Counted from the first letter of the stretch, positions 1 through 7,989 are shown. The stretch is DNA of 23,543 bases from an uncultured Muribaculaceae bacterium (GCA_938039795.1 CALHWU010000072.1:1-23543); one strand, 5' to 3'. The notes: a model not told the origin generated them from the letters alone. Numbers and translations: made by a program.

Positions 1-1650
1 CCAGGTGTACTGCCATGCGTTGCCCTCGGTGTAGTCGCCCCCCACGCTTTCGGAGTGGCCTACCGATGCCGGATCGAACGGCGTGCGCCAGGTGCCGTCG
101 GTGCGGCGCGGACGCATGAATCCGGTCTCTTTGTCAAACAGATTCTTATAGTAGTCGGCGCGTTCGCGGAAGATCTTCTCATCCTCCTTGCGTCCGAGCA
201 GCGAGGCCATGTCGGCGGCGGCATAGTCGTCGTAGGTGGTCTCAAGTGTCGACGATACCGATTCGGCGCGTGTGGAGTCGGTGGGGAAATATCCGTAGCG
301 GTCGTAGATCTCCCAGTGGCTTTTCTGCGGGTGGCTTACGGTCTGAGTGCGTTTGATGGCTTCGAACGCACGGTCGGCGTCGAATCCGCGGAATCCCTTG
401 CGGTAGGCTTCGGCTATGACAGGAACGCCGTGGTTGGCCACCATGGTATATGTCTCTTTGCCCCAGAGCCCCCAGATCGGCAGGAATCCCTGCACTTCGG
501 CCTGCTCTACAAGCGAGTTGACGAAGCCGTCCACTCTCTCCGGCACCATCAGGGTGTAGAAGGGATGGGCCGCGCGGTAGGTGTCCCAGAGCGAGAAGGT
601 GGAGTAGAACTGTCCTCCCGTAGCCTTGACCACGGAGTCGGCGGCGTTGCGGTAGGAGCCGTCGACGTCGGCTATCATGTTGGGCTGTATAAGCGCGTGG
701 TAATAGGATGTGTAGAAGTTGGTCTTCTCGGTGTCGGTGCCGTCCACGTCGATTCGGCCCAGATAATTGTTCCAGTCGGCGCGGGCCTGGGCGCGGGTGG
801 CCTCGAAATCCCATCCTGGTAGCTCTGCCTCAAGGTTGCGGCGTGCGCCTTCGACCGATGTGGTGGAGAGGGCCACTTTCATCTGTAGCTGCTGGCCAGG
901 CTTCATGTCGAATCCGGCCACGATGCGCTGTCCCCGCTCGGTAGGAGCGGCTGTGGCAAGGGTAAGTGTGTCGGTGACGGGGCGATCAAACTGCATGACG
1001 AAGAAGTAGTCCTGGCTGGCCCATACGGAGTTGCGCACATGACCGGTGAGCGTGACGGAATCCTCCCACTGTGTGGAGCACTCGCGCACGTGGCTGTGAT
1101 ATTGCGTGTCGCTCCATGCCGGGCCGTGCTGCAGGTCGATGAGCAGGGCGGAGGAGTCGGCGGTGTTGTAGGTGTAGCGGTGAAGCGCGGCGTGGGGCGT
1201 GGCCGTGAGCTCGGCTTTCACGTCGGGAGCCGACAGGGTGACGGCGTAATATCCCGGCGATGCGCTTTCGGTCGACTTGTCGAACGGCGAGCGGTAGTCG
1301 TCCCAGTCGCGGATGCGGCGTCCGTTGGAGGGCATGACGAGTATGTCGCCCAGATCCATGCAGCCCGTGCCGTTGAGGTGGGTCTGGGTGAATCCCCATA
1401 TAATGGAGTCGGAGTAGACATATTCCGAGCAATAGCGCCAGCCGACAGCTCCGGTGACCGGGCTGGTCTGTATCATTCCGAATGGCGTTGTGGCTCCGGG
1501 AAAAGTGTGGCCGTTGTCGGCGGCTCCGATGAATGGATTGACGTAAGCCGCATAATCGGTTGCTGGTGCTGTCGTATCGTGACCTGCCGAGCAAGCTGCC
1601 GCGGTGGTGATGACGCCGGCTGCTGCGGCGACTGTCAGAAGTTTGTTCAT
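1..1650 (-). CDS. GH92 alpha-mannosidase lipoprotein (C-terminus cut off by window edge)
   Basis: This is the first 550 codons of a glycoside hydrolase family 92 enzyme. Known members are calcium-dependent, inverting exo-alpha-mannosidases that trim host or yeast mannose glycans, usually outside the cell or in the periplasm. The N-terminus has a lipoprotein signal peptide with the lipid-attachment Cys at residue 20 (AAAC). It is followed by VNPFIG, then GATTPFGM, an FSLWDTYRAAHP motif, and at the very edge DYTEGNAWQY, whose Glu542 sits where the family has its catalytic acid. The ATG at 1650 is chosen because it gives the signal peptide directly. Family members are usually about 750 residues, so about 200 are outside the window. 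It is transcribed alone from a promoter-like box at 1708-1715. It is GC-rich like the core genes, unlike the operon upstream. No SusC/SusD pair is visible here. Confidence 0.95.
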   Translation of the reverse strand, partial: MNKLLTVAAAAGVITTAAACSAGHDTTAPATDYAAYVNPFIGAADNGHTFPGATTPFGMIQTSPVTGAVGWRYCSEYVYSDSIIWGFTQTHLNGTGCMDLGDILVMPSNGRRIRDWDDYRSPFDKSTESASPGYYAVTLSAPDVKAELTATPHAALHRYTYNTADSSALLIDLQHGPAWSDTQYHSHVRECSTQWEDSVTLTGHVRNSVWASQDYFFVMQFDRPVTDTLTLATAAPTERGQRIVAGFDMKPGQQLQMKVALSTTSVEGARRNLEAELPGWDFEATRAQARADWNNYLGRIDVDGTDTEKTNFYTSYYHALIQPNMIADVDGSYRNAADSVVKATGGQFYSTFSLWDTYRAAHPFYTLMVPERVDGFVNSLVEQAEVQGFLPIWGLWGKETYTMVANHGVPVIAEAYRKGFRGFDADRAFEAIKRTQTVSHPQKSHWEIYDRYGYFPTDSTRAESVSSTLETTYDDYAAADMASLLGRKEDEKIFRERADYYKNLFDKETGFMRPRRTDGTWRTPFDPASVGHSESVGGDYTEGNAWQYTW

Positions 1651-1707
1651 GACACTTTTATAAGGTAAGTTTTTTGTGGCCCTAAATTACAAAAAATGCC
1701 CCAACTA

Positions 1708-1715
1708 CAAAAGTA
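1708..1715 (-). promoter_or_regulatory. Bacteroidetes -7 box for the GH92 gene
   Basis: The minus strand reads TACTTTTG, an exact TAnnTTTG match about 58 bases before the GH92 ATG. No good TTTG is seen at the -33 position. Role inferred from position. Confidence 0.5.
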
Positions 1716-1766
1716 AAAAAATGTTGTCGGCCACCTGCATGTCTGCTCCGTGTGTACAAGCAGGAA

Positions 1767-2014
1767 TTAGTAGAGGTCAATGAATCGGCGAATTTCTCTT
1801 AGCCTTTCGATTGTCGTTTCTACAGTTATCTTGCAGTCATTTATTTCGTCCTTATTCTTTTCCAAAGCGAGGTTACAGCACTTGTCAAAGTGCAGACGGA
1901 GGTTATTTGTAATGCGATACATGGGTGCAAATACATCGGTAGTGCGCGGTAAACGCAGTGTCTGTCAATGTATGGCGGATTGAGAGCCAACGTCTTGAAT
2001 TCTTCAAATGTCAT
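1767..2014 (-). pseudogene. small frameshifted gene downstream of the ADP-ribosylglycohydrolase
   Basis: Two coding-looking frames join into one small protein of about 82 residues if one base is missing. The first frame starts at ATG 2014, one base after the stop of the glycohydrolase gene, and reads MTFEEFKTLALNPPYIDR. From about 1963 the sensible reading moves to the -1 frame, with TLRLPRTTDVFAPMYRITNN and then a charged helical stretch ending in RLREIRRFIDLY and a TAA at 1767-1769. The 248-base span is two bases over a multiple of three, consistent with a one-base deletion. The second part is rich in Lys and Glu, has normal codon use and predicts as helical. Its LPRT motif and helical tail recall Avd-like four-helix-bundle proteins, but that resemblance is weak. 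Alternatives are a sequencing error, a true -1 frameshift, or a junction between two gene fragments. Confidence 0.5.
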
Positions 2015-2015
2015 A

Positions 2016-2834
2016 TTAATTGCTATGATATCTATCAAGAATCCCTTTGAACCACGTAAGACGTATAAATGCCTCTGACTCTTTTTGTAATTCAGCAGGT
2101 AACATTTCCATACACTTCTTAAAGATCTCTTCCGGGATAGGATAAATGCAGGCAGCAATTGAGCCGGCTATGCAGGCCATTGTGTCAGCGTCGCCACCGA
2201 GCGAGACGGCAAGACGGACCACATCGACGAAGTCTTTCCCTTCAAGGAAGCAGATTATAGACTCCGGCACCGACCCTTGGCACGATACGTCCCATTGATA
2301 CGTTGGGCGAATTTTATCAACGGTTCGTGCAAGATTATATTGGAATTTGTTGGTGAGATAATCACGAATTTCATCTTTTGTATGCTTGTGCTTCGCCATC
2401 CACACTGCTGCCGCTACGGCTTGTGCGCCCTTGATGCCTTCAGGATGATTATGCGAGACCTCAGCTGTCCGTTTTGCCAGCTCCAACGCTTCATCAAGAG
2501 TTTCGGCATAAAGTCCGACCGGACTTACGCGCATTGCCGCTCCGTTGCCCCAGCTGTTGTAAGGTTGTGGATTTTCACTCCATAGCCAGGAGTTGAACGA
2601 ACTTCCATATCCGGCAAACGGATATTTACGGCCGAACATCTGCATCGTCTCGATAAGTTTCTCCTGAGGATGATCTTCTTCAATGTAATTACATAGCCAA
2701 TGAGCAACGGCAATAGTCATCACCGAGTCGTCAGTGAAACGACTTCCATGCGGCAGCAACTCAAAGTCATGCCGTTTTTGCTCGGTAAACTCATACGCCG
2801 AACCTATTATATCACCTACGATTGCTCCTAACAT
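2016..2834 (-). CDS. ADP-ribosylglycohydrolase (DraG/ARH family)
   Basis: A full-length 272-residue member of the DraG/ARH fold. The family removes ADP-ribose from proteins or nucleic acids, or hydrolyses related ADP-ribosyl bonds, using two Mg ions. The metal-binding signatures are present: GDIIGS at residues 7-12, FTDDS at 33-37, GNGAAMRVSPVG at 97-108, SHNHPEGIKGA at 127-137 and GGDADT at 213-218. There is no signal peptide, so it should be cytoplasmic. The start is only 3 bases after the stop of the FtsK-like gene and the next small gene starts 1 base after its own stop, so it is the fourth member of a coupled operon. No ADP-ribosyltransferase gene is visible nearby, so the substrate is unknown. 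A role in reversing ADP-ribosylation within this operon is an inference. Confidence 0.9.
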   Translation of the reverse strand: MLGAIVGDIIGSAYEFTEQKRHDFELLPHGSRFTDDSVMTIAVAHWLCNYIEEDHPQEKLIETMQMFGRKYPFAGYGSSFNSWLWSENPQPYNSWGNGAAMRVSPVGLYAETLDEALELAKRTAEVSHNHPEGIKGAQAVAAAVWMAKHKHTKDEIRDYLTNKFQYNLARTVDKIRPTYQWDVSCQGSVPESIICFLEGKDFVDVVRLAVSLGGDADTMACIAGSIAACIYPIPEEIFKKCMEMLPAELQKESEAFIRLTWFKGILDRYHSN

Positions 2835-2837
2835 AAC

Positions 2838-4721
2838 TTATTTACTTGCTGCGATTAATGAAATTTTTGCTTGTTGTCCATTCAGAGATTCGTCATCATA
2901 AGCGACTCCCCAGGTGTATTTAATATCTCCAGACAGTTCCCCGATGAATTCAGTCATTGAGTTCAGCTCTTTCAAAGGTGAATCCATAGTCTTTGGCACC
3001 CAGATATTGAAGAGTAGATCTGCGATGCGATCTATCGCTATCGGCAGTTTCGATACCGCATCCTTCAATGCGTTAACAATACACCCCTTCCCCTCGGCAC
3101 TACCGGTTGAAACATAATTTGTAGTTTCATTTGATAATGTTTTTTCAATATCCCTCACATCAATATTTATGTAGCCACAGGTGTTAATGATTTTATCAAT
3201 CTCCTCGGTATCACCTATTATCATATAATTCTCACAAGGGAATCTATATGGCTTTTCAATAAATTCATAGGTGTCCAGCAAATCTGTAAAGTCAACTGCT
3301 CCCATTTTATCATCATCTTTTACCATAACCGTATCTTTTGCAAAATTAGAATCATCATCCTTATCTTCATCGTCTGACATCAGAAGATCAATTAGAGGCT
3401 TGAAATTTATTGGTGAATTATTTGAAGTCACAATTGAATGTGCAGCTTCTAAAAACAATGGATCACGTTCGCTGATGGCTTCATAAGGAGTATCGCTTGG
3501 AGAGATGATTGATAACACGTATGAGAAGTCTGTCGGACAATGCTGGGCAATCCATTCACAAATTGATTCAATCCCTGGAGTATCAATAAAACAGCTCTGT
3601 ATTCGCTTAAAATCACCACAATAATTGAACAGCATGTCCCCCATGCCAAGAAGCTTCTGCGCTCCTGATATATCAAGAACAGTTTTAGAGTCTGCGTCAG
3701 ACATAACCCTAAAAGCAATTCGAGCCGGAAAATTCGCTTTGATTATACCTGTGATAACATCGGTAGAGAGGCGTTGAGTAGCAATAACCAGATGAATTCC
3801 TACTGCTCGTGATCGCTGAGCAATACTAGCTAAAGGCATCATAAAATTCCCTCCACACACATTCATCAAGTCAGCAAATTCATCAATTACAACAACGATA
3901 TTGGGCTGATGATGGTGTTTGTCTTTAGAAAGCTTACCGTCTGCAATTTTATGATTATACTCTCTGATTGTTCTACATTGAGTTTGTATTAAAAGGTTAT
4001 ATCGTATTCTAACCTCATTATCAATGGAGATAAGTATCTTAGGGACTTTTTCAATTGCCGTAATAACCGCTGGAGCTTCTTCAGAAGTTCTTAACAGATA
4101 TTGCTTCTTGATTCGGTTATAGTGATTAAACTCCACATATTTCGGATCAATTAAAACCAATTTTAAGTCGGCAGGATTTAACCTATAAAGCAACGAAAGG
4201 ATAATATTATTGAGTAATACAGACTTGCCTTGTCCGGTAGCGCCTGCTATCAGCAAATGTGGCATCTTTGCCAAGTCTGCAACAGCAATATTGTTTTCAT
4301 AATCAATACCCAAAGCAATGGGCAGGTGTGCTCCGGATTCCTGAAACTCATTGGATTCAAGAACTTCGCGAAGACATACGATCTGACTGTCTAATCGAGG
4401 AACTTCCACAGCGATTGTTCCTTTCGTAGGAACCGGCGCAATTAATCTAATTGGGCCGTATTCAGATAAAGCCTCATTCAACTTATCTTCACATGTACGG
4501 ATATGCTTCAATTTGCAAGCTCTCTCAGGTATCAGCTCAAATCTGACAACAGTAGGGCCAGCGATATATGAAATATCGCTCATGACTATACTATTCTCCT
4601 TAAAAGCATTGAGAATTAGCCGCCTCATATCTTCCACGACTTTTCCGTCAAGGGATGTTCGCTCCCTCCCCTCGGACAAGAAGTCCGAAGGAAATATACG
4701 ATTTATACCGTCCAAGTGCAA
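2838..4721 (-). CDS. soluble FtsK/SpoIIIE-type DNA translocase fused to an FtsZ-like C-terminal module
   Basis: The protein has 627 residues and no membrane segments. Residues about 25-125 match the FtsK alpha domain, with GPTVVRFEL at 55-63. Residues about 150-390 are the RecA-like motor: Walker A GATGQGKS at 160-167, Walker B VVVIDE at 276-281, then ATQRLSTDVITG and the GMGDML loop near 359. After DPLFLEAA (420-427), where FtsK normally continues into its gamma winged helix, there is instead an acidic linker (450-472). From about 500 the sequence resembles FtsZ: GYINIDVRD at 516-524 corresponds to the T7 loop, with N519, D521 and D524 kept. GSAEGKG (540-546), a hydrophobic strand LLFNI, and WGVAYDDESL (604-613) followed by KISLIAAS complete the FtsZ C-terminal domain. 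No GTP-binding half of FtsZ is present. The start is TTG at 4721, because an in-frame stop lies 6 bases upstream; Met32 is an alternative. Confidence 0.85.
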   Translation of the reverse strand: MHLDGINRIFPSDFLSEGRERTSLDGKVVEDMRRLILNAFKENSIVMSDISYIAGPTVVRFELIPERACKLKHIRTCEDKLNEALSEYGPIRLIAPVPTKGTIAVEVPRLDSQIVCLREVLESNEFQESGAHLPIALGIDYENNIAVADLAKMPHLLIAGATGQGKSVLLNNIILSLLYRLNPADLKLVLIDPKYVEFNHYNRIKKQYLLRTSEEAPAVITAIEKVPKILISIDNEVRIRYNLLIQTQCRTIREYNHKIADGKLSKDKHHHQPNIVVVIDEFADLMNVCGGNFMMPLASIAQRSRAVGIHLVIATQRLSTDVITGIIKANFPARIAFRVMSDADSKTVLDISGAQKLLGMGDMLFNYCGDFKRIQSCFIDTPGIESICEWIAQHCPTDFSYVLSIISPSDTPYEAISERDPLFLEAAHSIVTSNNSPINFKPLIDLLMSDDEDKDDDSNFAKDTVMVKDDDKMGAVDFTDLLDTYEFIEKPYRFPCENYMIIGDTEEIDKIINTCGYINIDVRDIEKTLSNETTNYVSTGSAEGKGCIVNALKDAVSKLPIAIDRIADLLFNIWVPKTMDSPLKELNSMTEFIGELSGDIKYTWGVAYDDESLNGQQAKISLIAASK

Positions 4722-4759
4722 ATATTAAATTGCTTGCTGTTTCTGCCTATAGGGGCAAT

Positions 4760-5392
4760 TTATTGCCTTGCTACATTTAATGACTTTGTGAATTTTGAGA
4801 ATACCAATTCGAGGTCATCAAGAATCCCGTTACTCATGCTGAGTAACAGATTCAGACATTCTTCATTTTTTGGATCGCCCAGCTCTTTTATTACCATGTC
4901 AACATCTGCACTTTTCGTCGTAACTTCAAAGCTGGGAATCATTTCCCTCAATACAATTAATATGTTTGGAATCTCTTTCAGCTCTTCGCTGCAGGAGCGA
5001 TATGATTGAATAAATGACTCCACGATGCCCGATAGCCATAGGTCAGAAATCTTGTATATGGGCTCAAGATCTGCAACGAGTGTTTTATCGTTAGTTGTTG
5101 TAATAACGATAGAGCCGTCGTCCTGAATTTTGAGCGACTGAACATCTTTCATCTCTATCTGCCTCCCGTCTATTGTCTGAATTTTCAAACAATCGAACCA
5201 GTCTGTTTTCAGATCCGTGTATCTGGATTTGAAAATTTTGGCGTTATTTTTCGAACACTTGTCCATTTTCTTGCCGAAAATGAATTGGATGAGTTTCATC
5301 GGACAATATAGTCCGTCAGCTTCCGAAATGTACCGTTCGCTGTTGAAGCGTCGTTGGAATCTTTCCCAAAGTTTTTGTCTGGTATATTCCAT
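4760..5392 (-). CDS. hypothetical protein, 210 aa, second gene of the accessory operon
   Basis: I do not recognise this family. It is a soluble 210-residue protein with no signal peptide or membrane segment. The N-terminal 50 residues are basic and aromatic with two cysteines (YCPM and DKC). Residues about 70-110 look like a short beta-rich segment (QTIDGRQIEM, then DDGSIVITTTNDKTL). The C-terminal half, about 115-210, looks helical with many hydrophobic heptads, so it may mediate assembly. It lies 57 bases after the SAM-domain gene and 38 bases before the TTG of the FtsK-like gene, on the same strand, and shares their AT-rich composition. It is probably a dedicated partner of the translocase, but nothing in its sequence shows a catalytic site. 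Confidence 0.75.
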   Translation of the reverse strand: MEYTRQKLWERFQRRFNSERYISEADGLYCPMKLIQFIFGKKMDKCSKNNAKIFKSRYTDLKTDWFDCLKIQTIDGRQIEMKDVQSLKIQDDGSIVITTTNDKTLVADLEPIYKISDLWLSGIVESFIQSYRSCSEELKEIPNILIVLREMIPSFEVTTKSADVDMVIKELGDPKNEECLNLLLSMSNGILDDLELVFSKFTKSLNVARQ

Positions 5393-5449
5393 AGGTAAAA
5401 CTATGTCTGGATGATGGATTGGATGGTTTTATTTTGCGAACCTATCTGA

Positions 5450-6196
5450 TTATTGTTTCCTGTTCAGGAAATTGAGATAGTATCTGATGTTTCCCAGGCC
5501 GTTTATGATGGTCTTATATTTATTGCGCGACTTTGCAAAGATCTGATCCTTTCTTTGCCCGATCATAGCCATGTAGTTTTCCCGCTTGTTTTTATCGGGG
5601 ATGGCACGTAGCACATCAAGGAACGACATGGGATCCGTTACCAGCGATGGGATGATCAGGTCCATGCGTTTGATTGAGGATACAATGCGTTTAGCATTTT
5701 CGTAGTCCATTTTGTACTCGGTTTCCAGCCAATCAAGGAACTGCTCTTCATCAGGGAGCTGTTTTGATTTTTCCTTGCTGACTTTTTCTTCGACGCTGTC
5801 TGTTATATCCACGATAAAATCGTGATATGCCATCATAGCACAAAGTTCAGCTTTTGTGAAGGCGTCTTCATCTTTTCCCAGCATCTCCAGCATCGTTTCA
5901 AGATATGCCTTTACAAGATCCGGGGCGGCACTTTTTGTGAGGTCGCATCCCGTTTCCGAAGGAATATCCTCGATGAAGGCATGGAGCAGACTATGGAGAT
6001 CAAGCCCGAGCTGCTCATACGATGCTTCGTAGCCCGACTCGTAGGCGCGGAGATAGTCACTTGCCGTTTTTTCCTTAATGTCTCTGGTTTCCATAAGCCA
6101 TTTTTTGAAATCCTCCTGAAGATAGGGGATTACAAGGATGACTTCGCTTTCTTCGTCTTCATTGAAGTTTGCGACACGGTCATAAGTTGTTTTCAT
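5450..6196 (-). CDS. tandem recombinase-like SAM (core-binding) domain protein, no catalytic domain
   Basis: The first gene of the operon encodes 248 residues. It contains two similar segments that resemble the N-terminal core-binding (SAM-like) domain of tyrosine recombinases. Copy one begins at F30 KKWL, continues through SDYLRAYESGYE and ends near YHDFIVDI (124-131). Copy two begins at F153 LDWL, continues through ENAKRIVSSIKRMD and ends at YYLNFLNRK (239-247). In recombinases this domain clamps DNA. The Arg/His/Tyr catalytic domain is absent here, so this is not an integrase. Possible roles are a DNA-binding adaptor or a site-recognition subunit for the translocase. ATG 6196 follows an AT-rich leader and a clear -7 box. 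Domain assignment is by pattern and is moderately sure; the function is inferred. Confidence 0.75.
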   Translation of the reverse strand: MKTTYDRVANFNEDEESEVILVIPYLQEDFKKWLMETRDIKEKTASDYLRAYESGYEASYEQLGLDLHSLLHAFIEDIPSETGCDLTKSAAPDLVKAYLETMLEMLGKDEDAFTKAELCAMMAYHDFIVDITDSVEEKVSKEKSKQLPDEEQFLDWLETEYKMDYENAKRIVSSIKRMDLIIPSLVTDPMSFLDVLRAIPDKNKRENYMAMIGQRKDQIFAKSRNKYKTIINGLGNIRYYLNFLNRKQ

Positions 6197-6221
6197 TTTG
6201 TTGTTTGTTTTTAATACCTTG

Positions 6222-6229
6222 CAAAGTTA
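6222..6229 (-). promoter_or_regulatory. -7 box driving the accessory operon
   Basis: The minus strand reads TAACTTTG, an exact TAnnTTTG, 26 bases before the operon's first ATG. It is followed by an A-rich leader of the kind common in Bacteroidetes mRNAs. There is no obvious TTTG at -33. A second TAnnTTTG match on the same strand (TAAATTTG) lies at 6324-6331. Confidence 0.6.
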
Positions 6230-6676
6230 AATATATATCATGAATTCATGGCCGGTGGCAAAGTGGCGATTATCGGGAATCGTTACCTTGATCGTTTCTG
6301 TCCATCAAGAAATTCTCATATAGCAAATTTAGCGATCCCTCTATGATATTGCAATCAAATGTGCTGAAAAACACAAAATCGCCAGCTGATAAGCACAGCC
6401 GGAAACAGCGCGAAGCGCCTGAATGTGAATGGAAATAAGTCGAGGTGAAAATTTTATCAGCTCACTAATTCCGAATCGGTCAGCGGTTTGCGTGGCGTGA
6501 ACGCCTGCTGATGGGAAATAATGGTGGCGATGAATCGAACAAAAAAAAGTGAGGCTATGTTATAAAATCAAAACGCCGACGAAGCGGCCTCTTCCGGAGG
6601 GAAGATCACCGCCGCGACGAAGGCCGCAATGAGATTATTCAATTACAATAAATGTTTCATTAAATTTACGAGAGAA
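6230..6676. other. gene-free region between the accessory operon and ompA
   Basis: About 450 bases with no supported gene. It separates the divergent accessory operon and the OmpA gene. It contains a nested hairpin at 6584-6612: outer GCGG (6584-6587) with CCGC (6609-6612), and inner TCTTCC (6590-6595) with GGAAGA (6600-6605) around a GGAG loop. That hairpin would lie in the leader of the ompA mRNA. I saw no TAnnTTTG box on the plus strand, so the ompA promoter is not assigned. Confidence 0.5.
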
Positions 6677-7879
6677 ATGAAAAAGAATCTTCTTTTAGCG
6701 ATTGTCGGCTGCGGCGGCTTGCTGCTTTCGGCAAACACAGCCAAGGCTCAGGAGGCCGTAGTGGTGGAAGAGTCTGTTGTGACAGAGGTGCCAGTAGAAT
6801 GCAAGACCAACTACTCCACTTCCTGGAATGACAACTGGTATATCCAGGCCGGCGCCGGCATGATGGTGCCCTATGTCGACCATTACAATGTGGAGGGTCA
6901 CGCAAAGCGTCACATCACAGCGATCTATAACGTGGGCGTCGGCCACTGGTTCAGCCCTTATCTGGGAGTGCGCGCCACCGGTTTCTTCGGCAAGCTCCAC
7001 ACTGACTGGGGTCACTACAACAAGGCCACGATGTTCAACGGCAATGTTGATCTCCAGTGGGATATGCTCAACTCCATCTGCGGCCCGAAGGCCGACCGTG
7101 CTTTCAGCATCATCCCTTACGTAGGTCTTGGCGTGGCTTATACTCATGGATTCCGTGGCGATCTCGCCATGATACCCACCGACGGCGGCCGCAAACTGAA
7201 GACCAAAGAGGTGACTCTCCCCGTGGCAGCCGGCCTGCAGCTCCGTCTGCGTCTGTGCGACTATGTCGACTTCTTCGCTGAGGCACGCGCCAACTTCTAC
7301 GGCGACAACTTCGACAACGTATCGTCGGGCAAGCCTATCGAATCCACCCTCATGGTCTACGGCGGCTTGAGCTTCAACCTTGGCAAGCGCTCCTACAAGG
7401 CCTACAACCCCTGCGAATATGTCGACTACATCAATTCGCTCAACAATCAGGTCAATGACCTGCGCGGCGCCCTCGCCACTACATCGGCAGCCCTCGCAGC
7501 AGCCGAGGCACAGCTTCCCTGCCCCGAAGTGGTAGAACAGCCCGCTCCTCAGGCAGCTCCGCTCCTGGCCACTGTACGATTCAAGATCAACTCGGCCGTG
7601 ATCACCGACGAAGAGGCTGTCAACGTCTACAACGTGGCACAGTGGATGAAGGCCAACCCAGAGGCTAAGGTTTACGTTCAGGGCTACGCCGACAAGGATA
7701 CCGGCACAGCCGCCTACAACATGGAGCTCTCGCAGCGCCGCGGACAGTCGGTTGTCGACGCTCTCGTCAACCAGTATGGCATCGATCCGAGCCGCCTCAC
7801 CATCCAGGCCAACGGCAGCGACGTACAGCCTTACGACACCAACGACTGGAACCGTATCGTGATCTTCACTCAGCCGTAA
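6677..7879 (+). CDS. OmpA-family outer-membrane protein
   Basis: A 400-residue envelope protein. A signal peptide (MKKNLLLAIV to AKA, residues 1-24) precedes a beta-barrel-like region of about 50-235, beginning at WYIQAGAGMMVPY and ending at LSFNLGK. A short coiled segment follows (about 250-280, NSLNNQVNDLRGAL), then a Pro/Ala linker. Residues about 297-398 form the OmpA C-terminal domain, which binds diaminopimelate in peptidoglycan. D339 in GYAD and R355 in LSQRR fit the binding pair. The likely role is tethering the outer membrane to the wall. The frame is open upstream to ATG 6629, but the Met at 6677 gives a standard signal peptide and is preferred. It is followed by a terminator-like hairpin and then a separate promoter for the next gene, so it is probably monocistronic. 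Confidence 0.9.
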   Translation: MKKNLLLAIVGCGGLLLSANTAKAQEAVVVEESVVTEVPVECKTNYSTSWNDNWYIQAGAGMMVPYVDHYNVEGHAKRHITAIYNVGVGHWFSPYLGVRATGFFGKLHTDWGHYNKATMFNGNVDLQWDMLNSICGPKADRAFSIIPYVGLGVAYTHGFRGDLAMIPTDGGRKLKTKEVTLPVAAGLQLRLRLCDYVDFFAEARANFYGDNFDNVSSGKPIESTLMVYGGLSFNLGKRSYKAYNPCEYVDYINSLNNQVNDLRGALATTSAALAAAEAQLPCPEVVEQPAPQAAPLLATVRFKINSAVITDEEAVNVYNVAQWMKANPEAKVYVQGYADKDTGTAAYNMELSQRRGQSVVDALVNQYGIDPSRLTIQANGSDVQPYDTNDWNRIVIFTQP

Positions 7880-7953
7880 ACAGGGCTTGGGATCAGATGA
7901 TCCCCGAAAACATCCAAGGATACATTGACAAGGGTATATAACTGACCGCAATG

Positions 7954-7989
7954 AGCTCCCCGCGCCTCACAAAGGCCCGGGGAGCTTTC
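7954..7989 (+). terminator. intrinsic terminator-like hairpin after the OmpA gene
   Basis: A 9-bp perfect stem, AGCTCCCCG (7954-7962) with CGGGGAGCT (7978-7986), is extended inside by GCCT/AGGC, and followed by a short T run (TT then C). The T tract is poor, so efficiency is uncertain. A second small hairpin, GGGATCA/TGATCCC at 7889-7904, lies just after the stop codon. Confidence 0.65.

Noticed and set aside
1780..1983. 67-codon plus-strand open frame
   Set aside because: Lies opposite the frameshifted small gene, whose minus-strand frames look more like real coding sequence.
5450..6196. Integrase/recombinase identity for the SAM-domain gene
   Set aside because: No Arg-His-Arg-Tyr catalytic domain is present; only core-binding-like domains are seen.
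6695..7951. Long minus-strand open frame (418 codons) opposite the OmpA gene
   Set aside because: It is the antisense shadow of a clear signal-peptide plus OmpA-domain gene in GC-biased sequence; the product has no recognisable domain.
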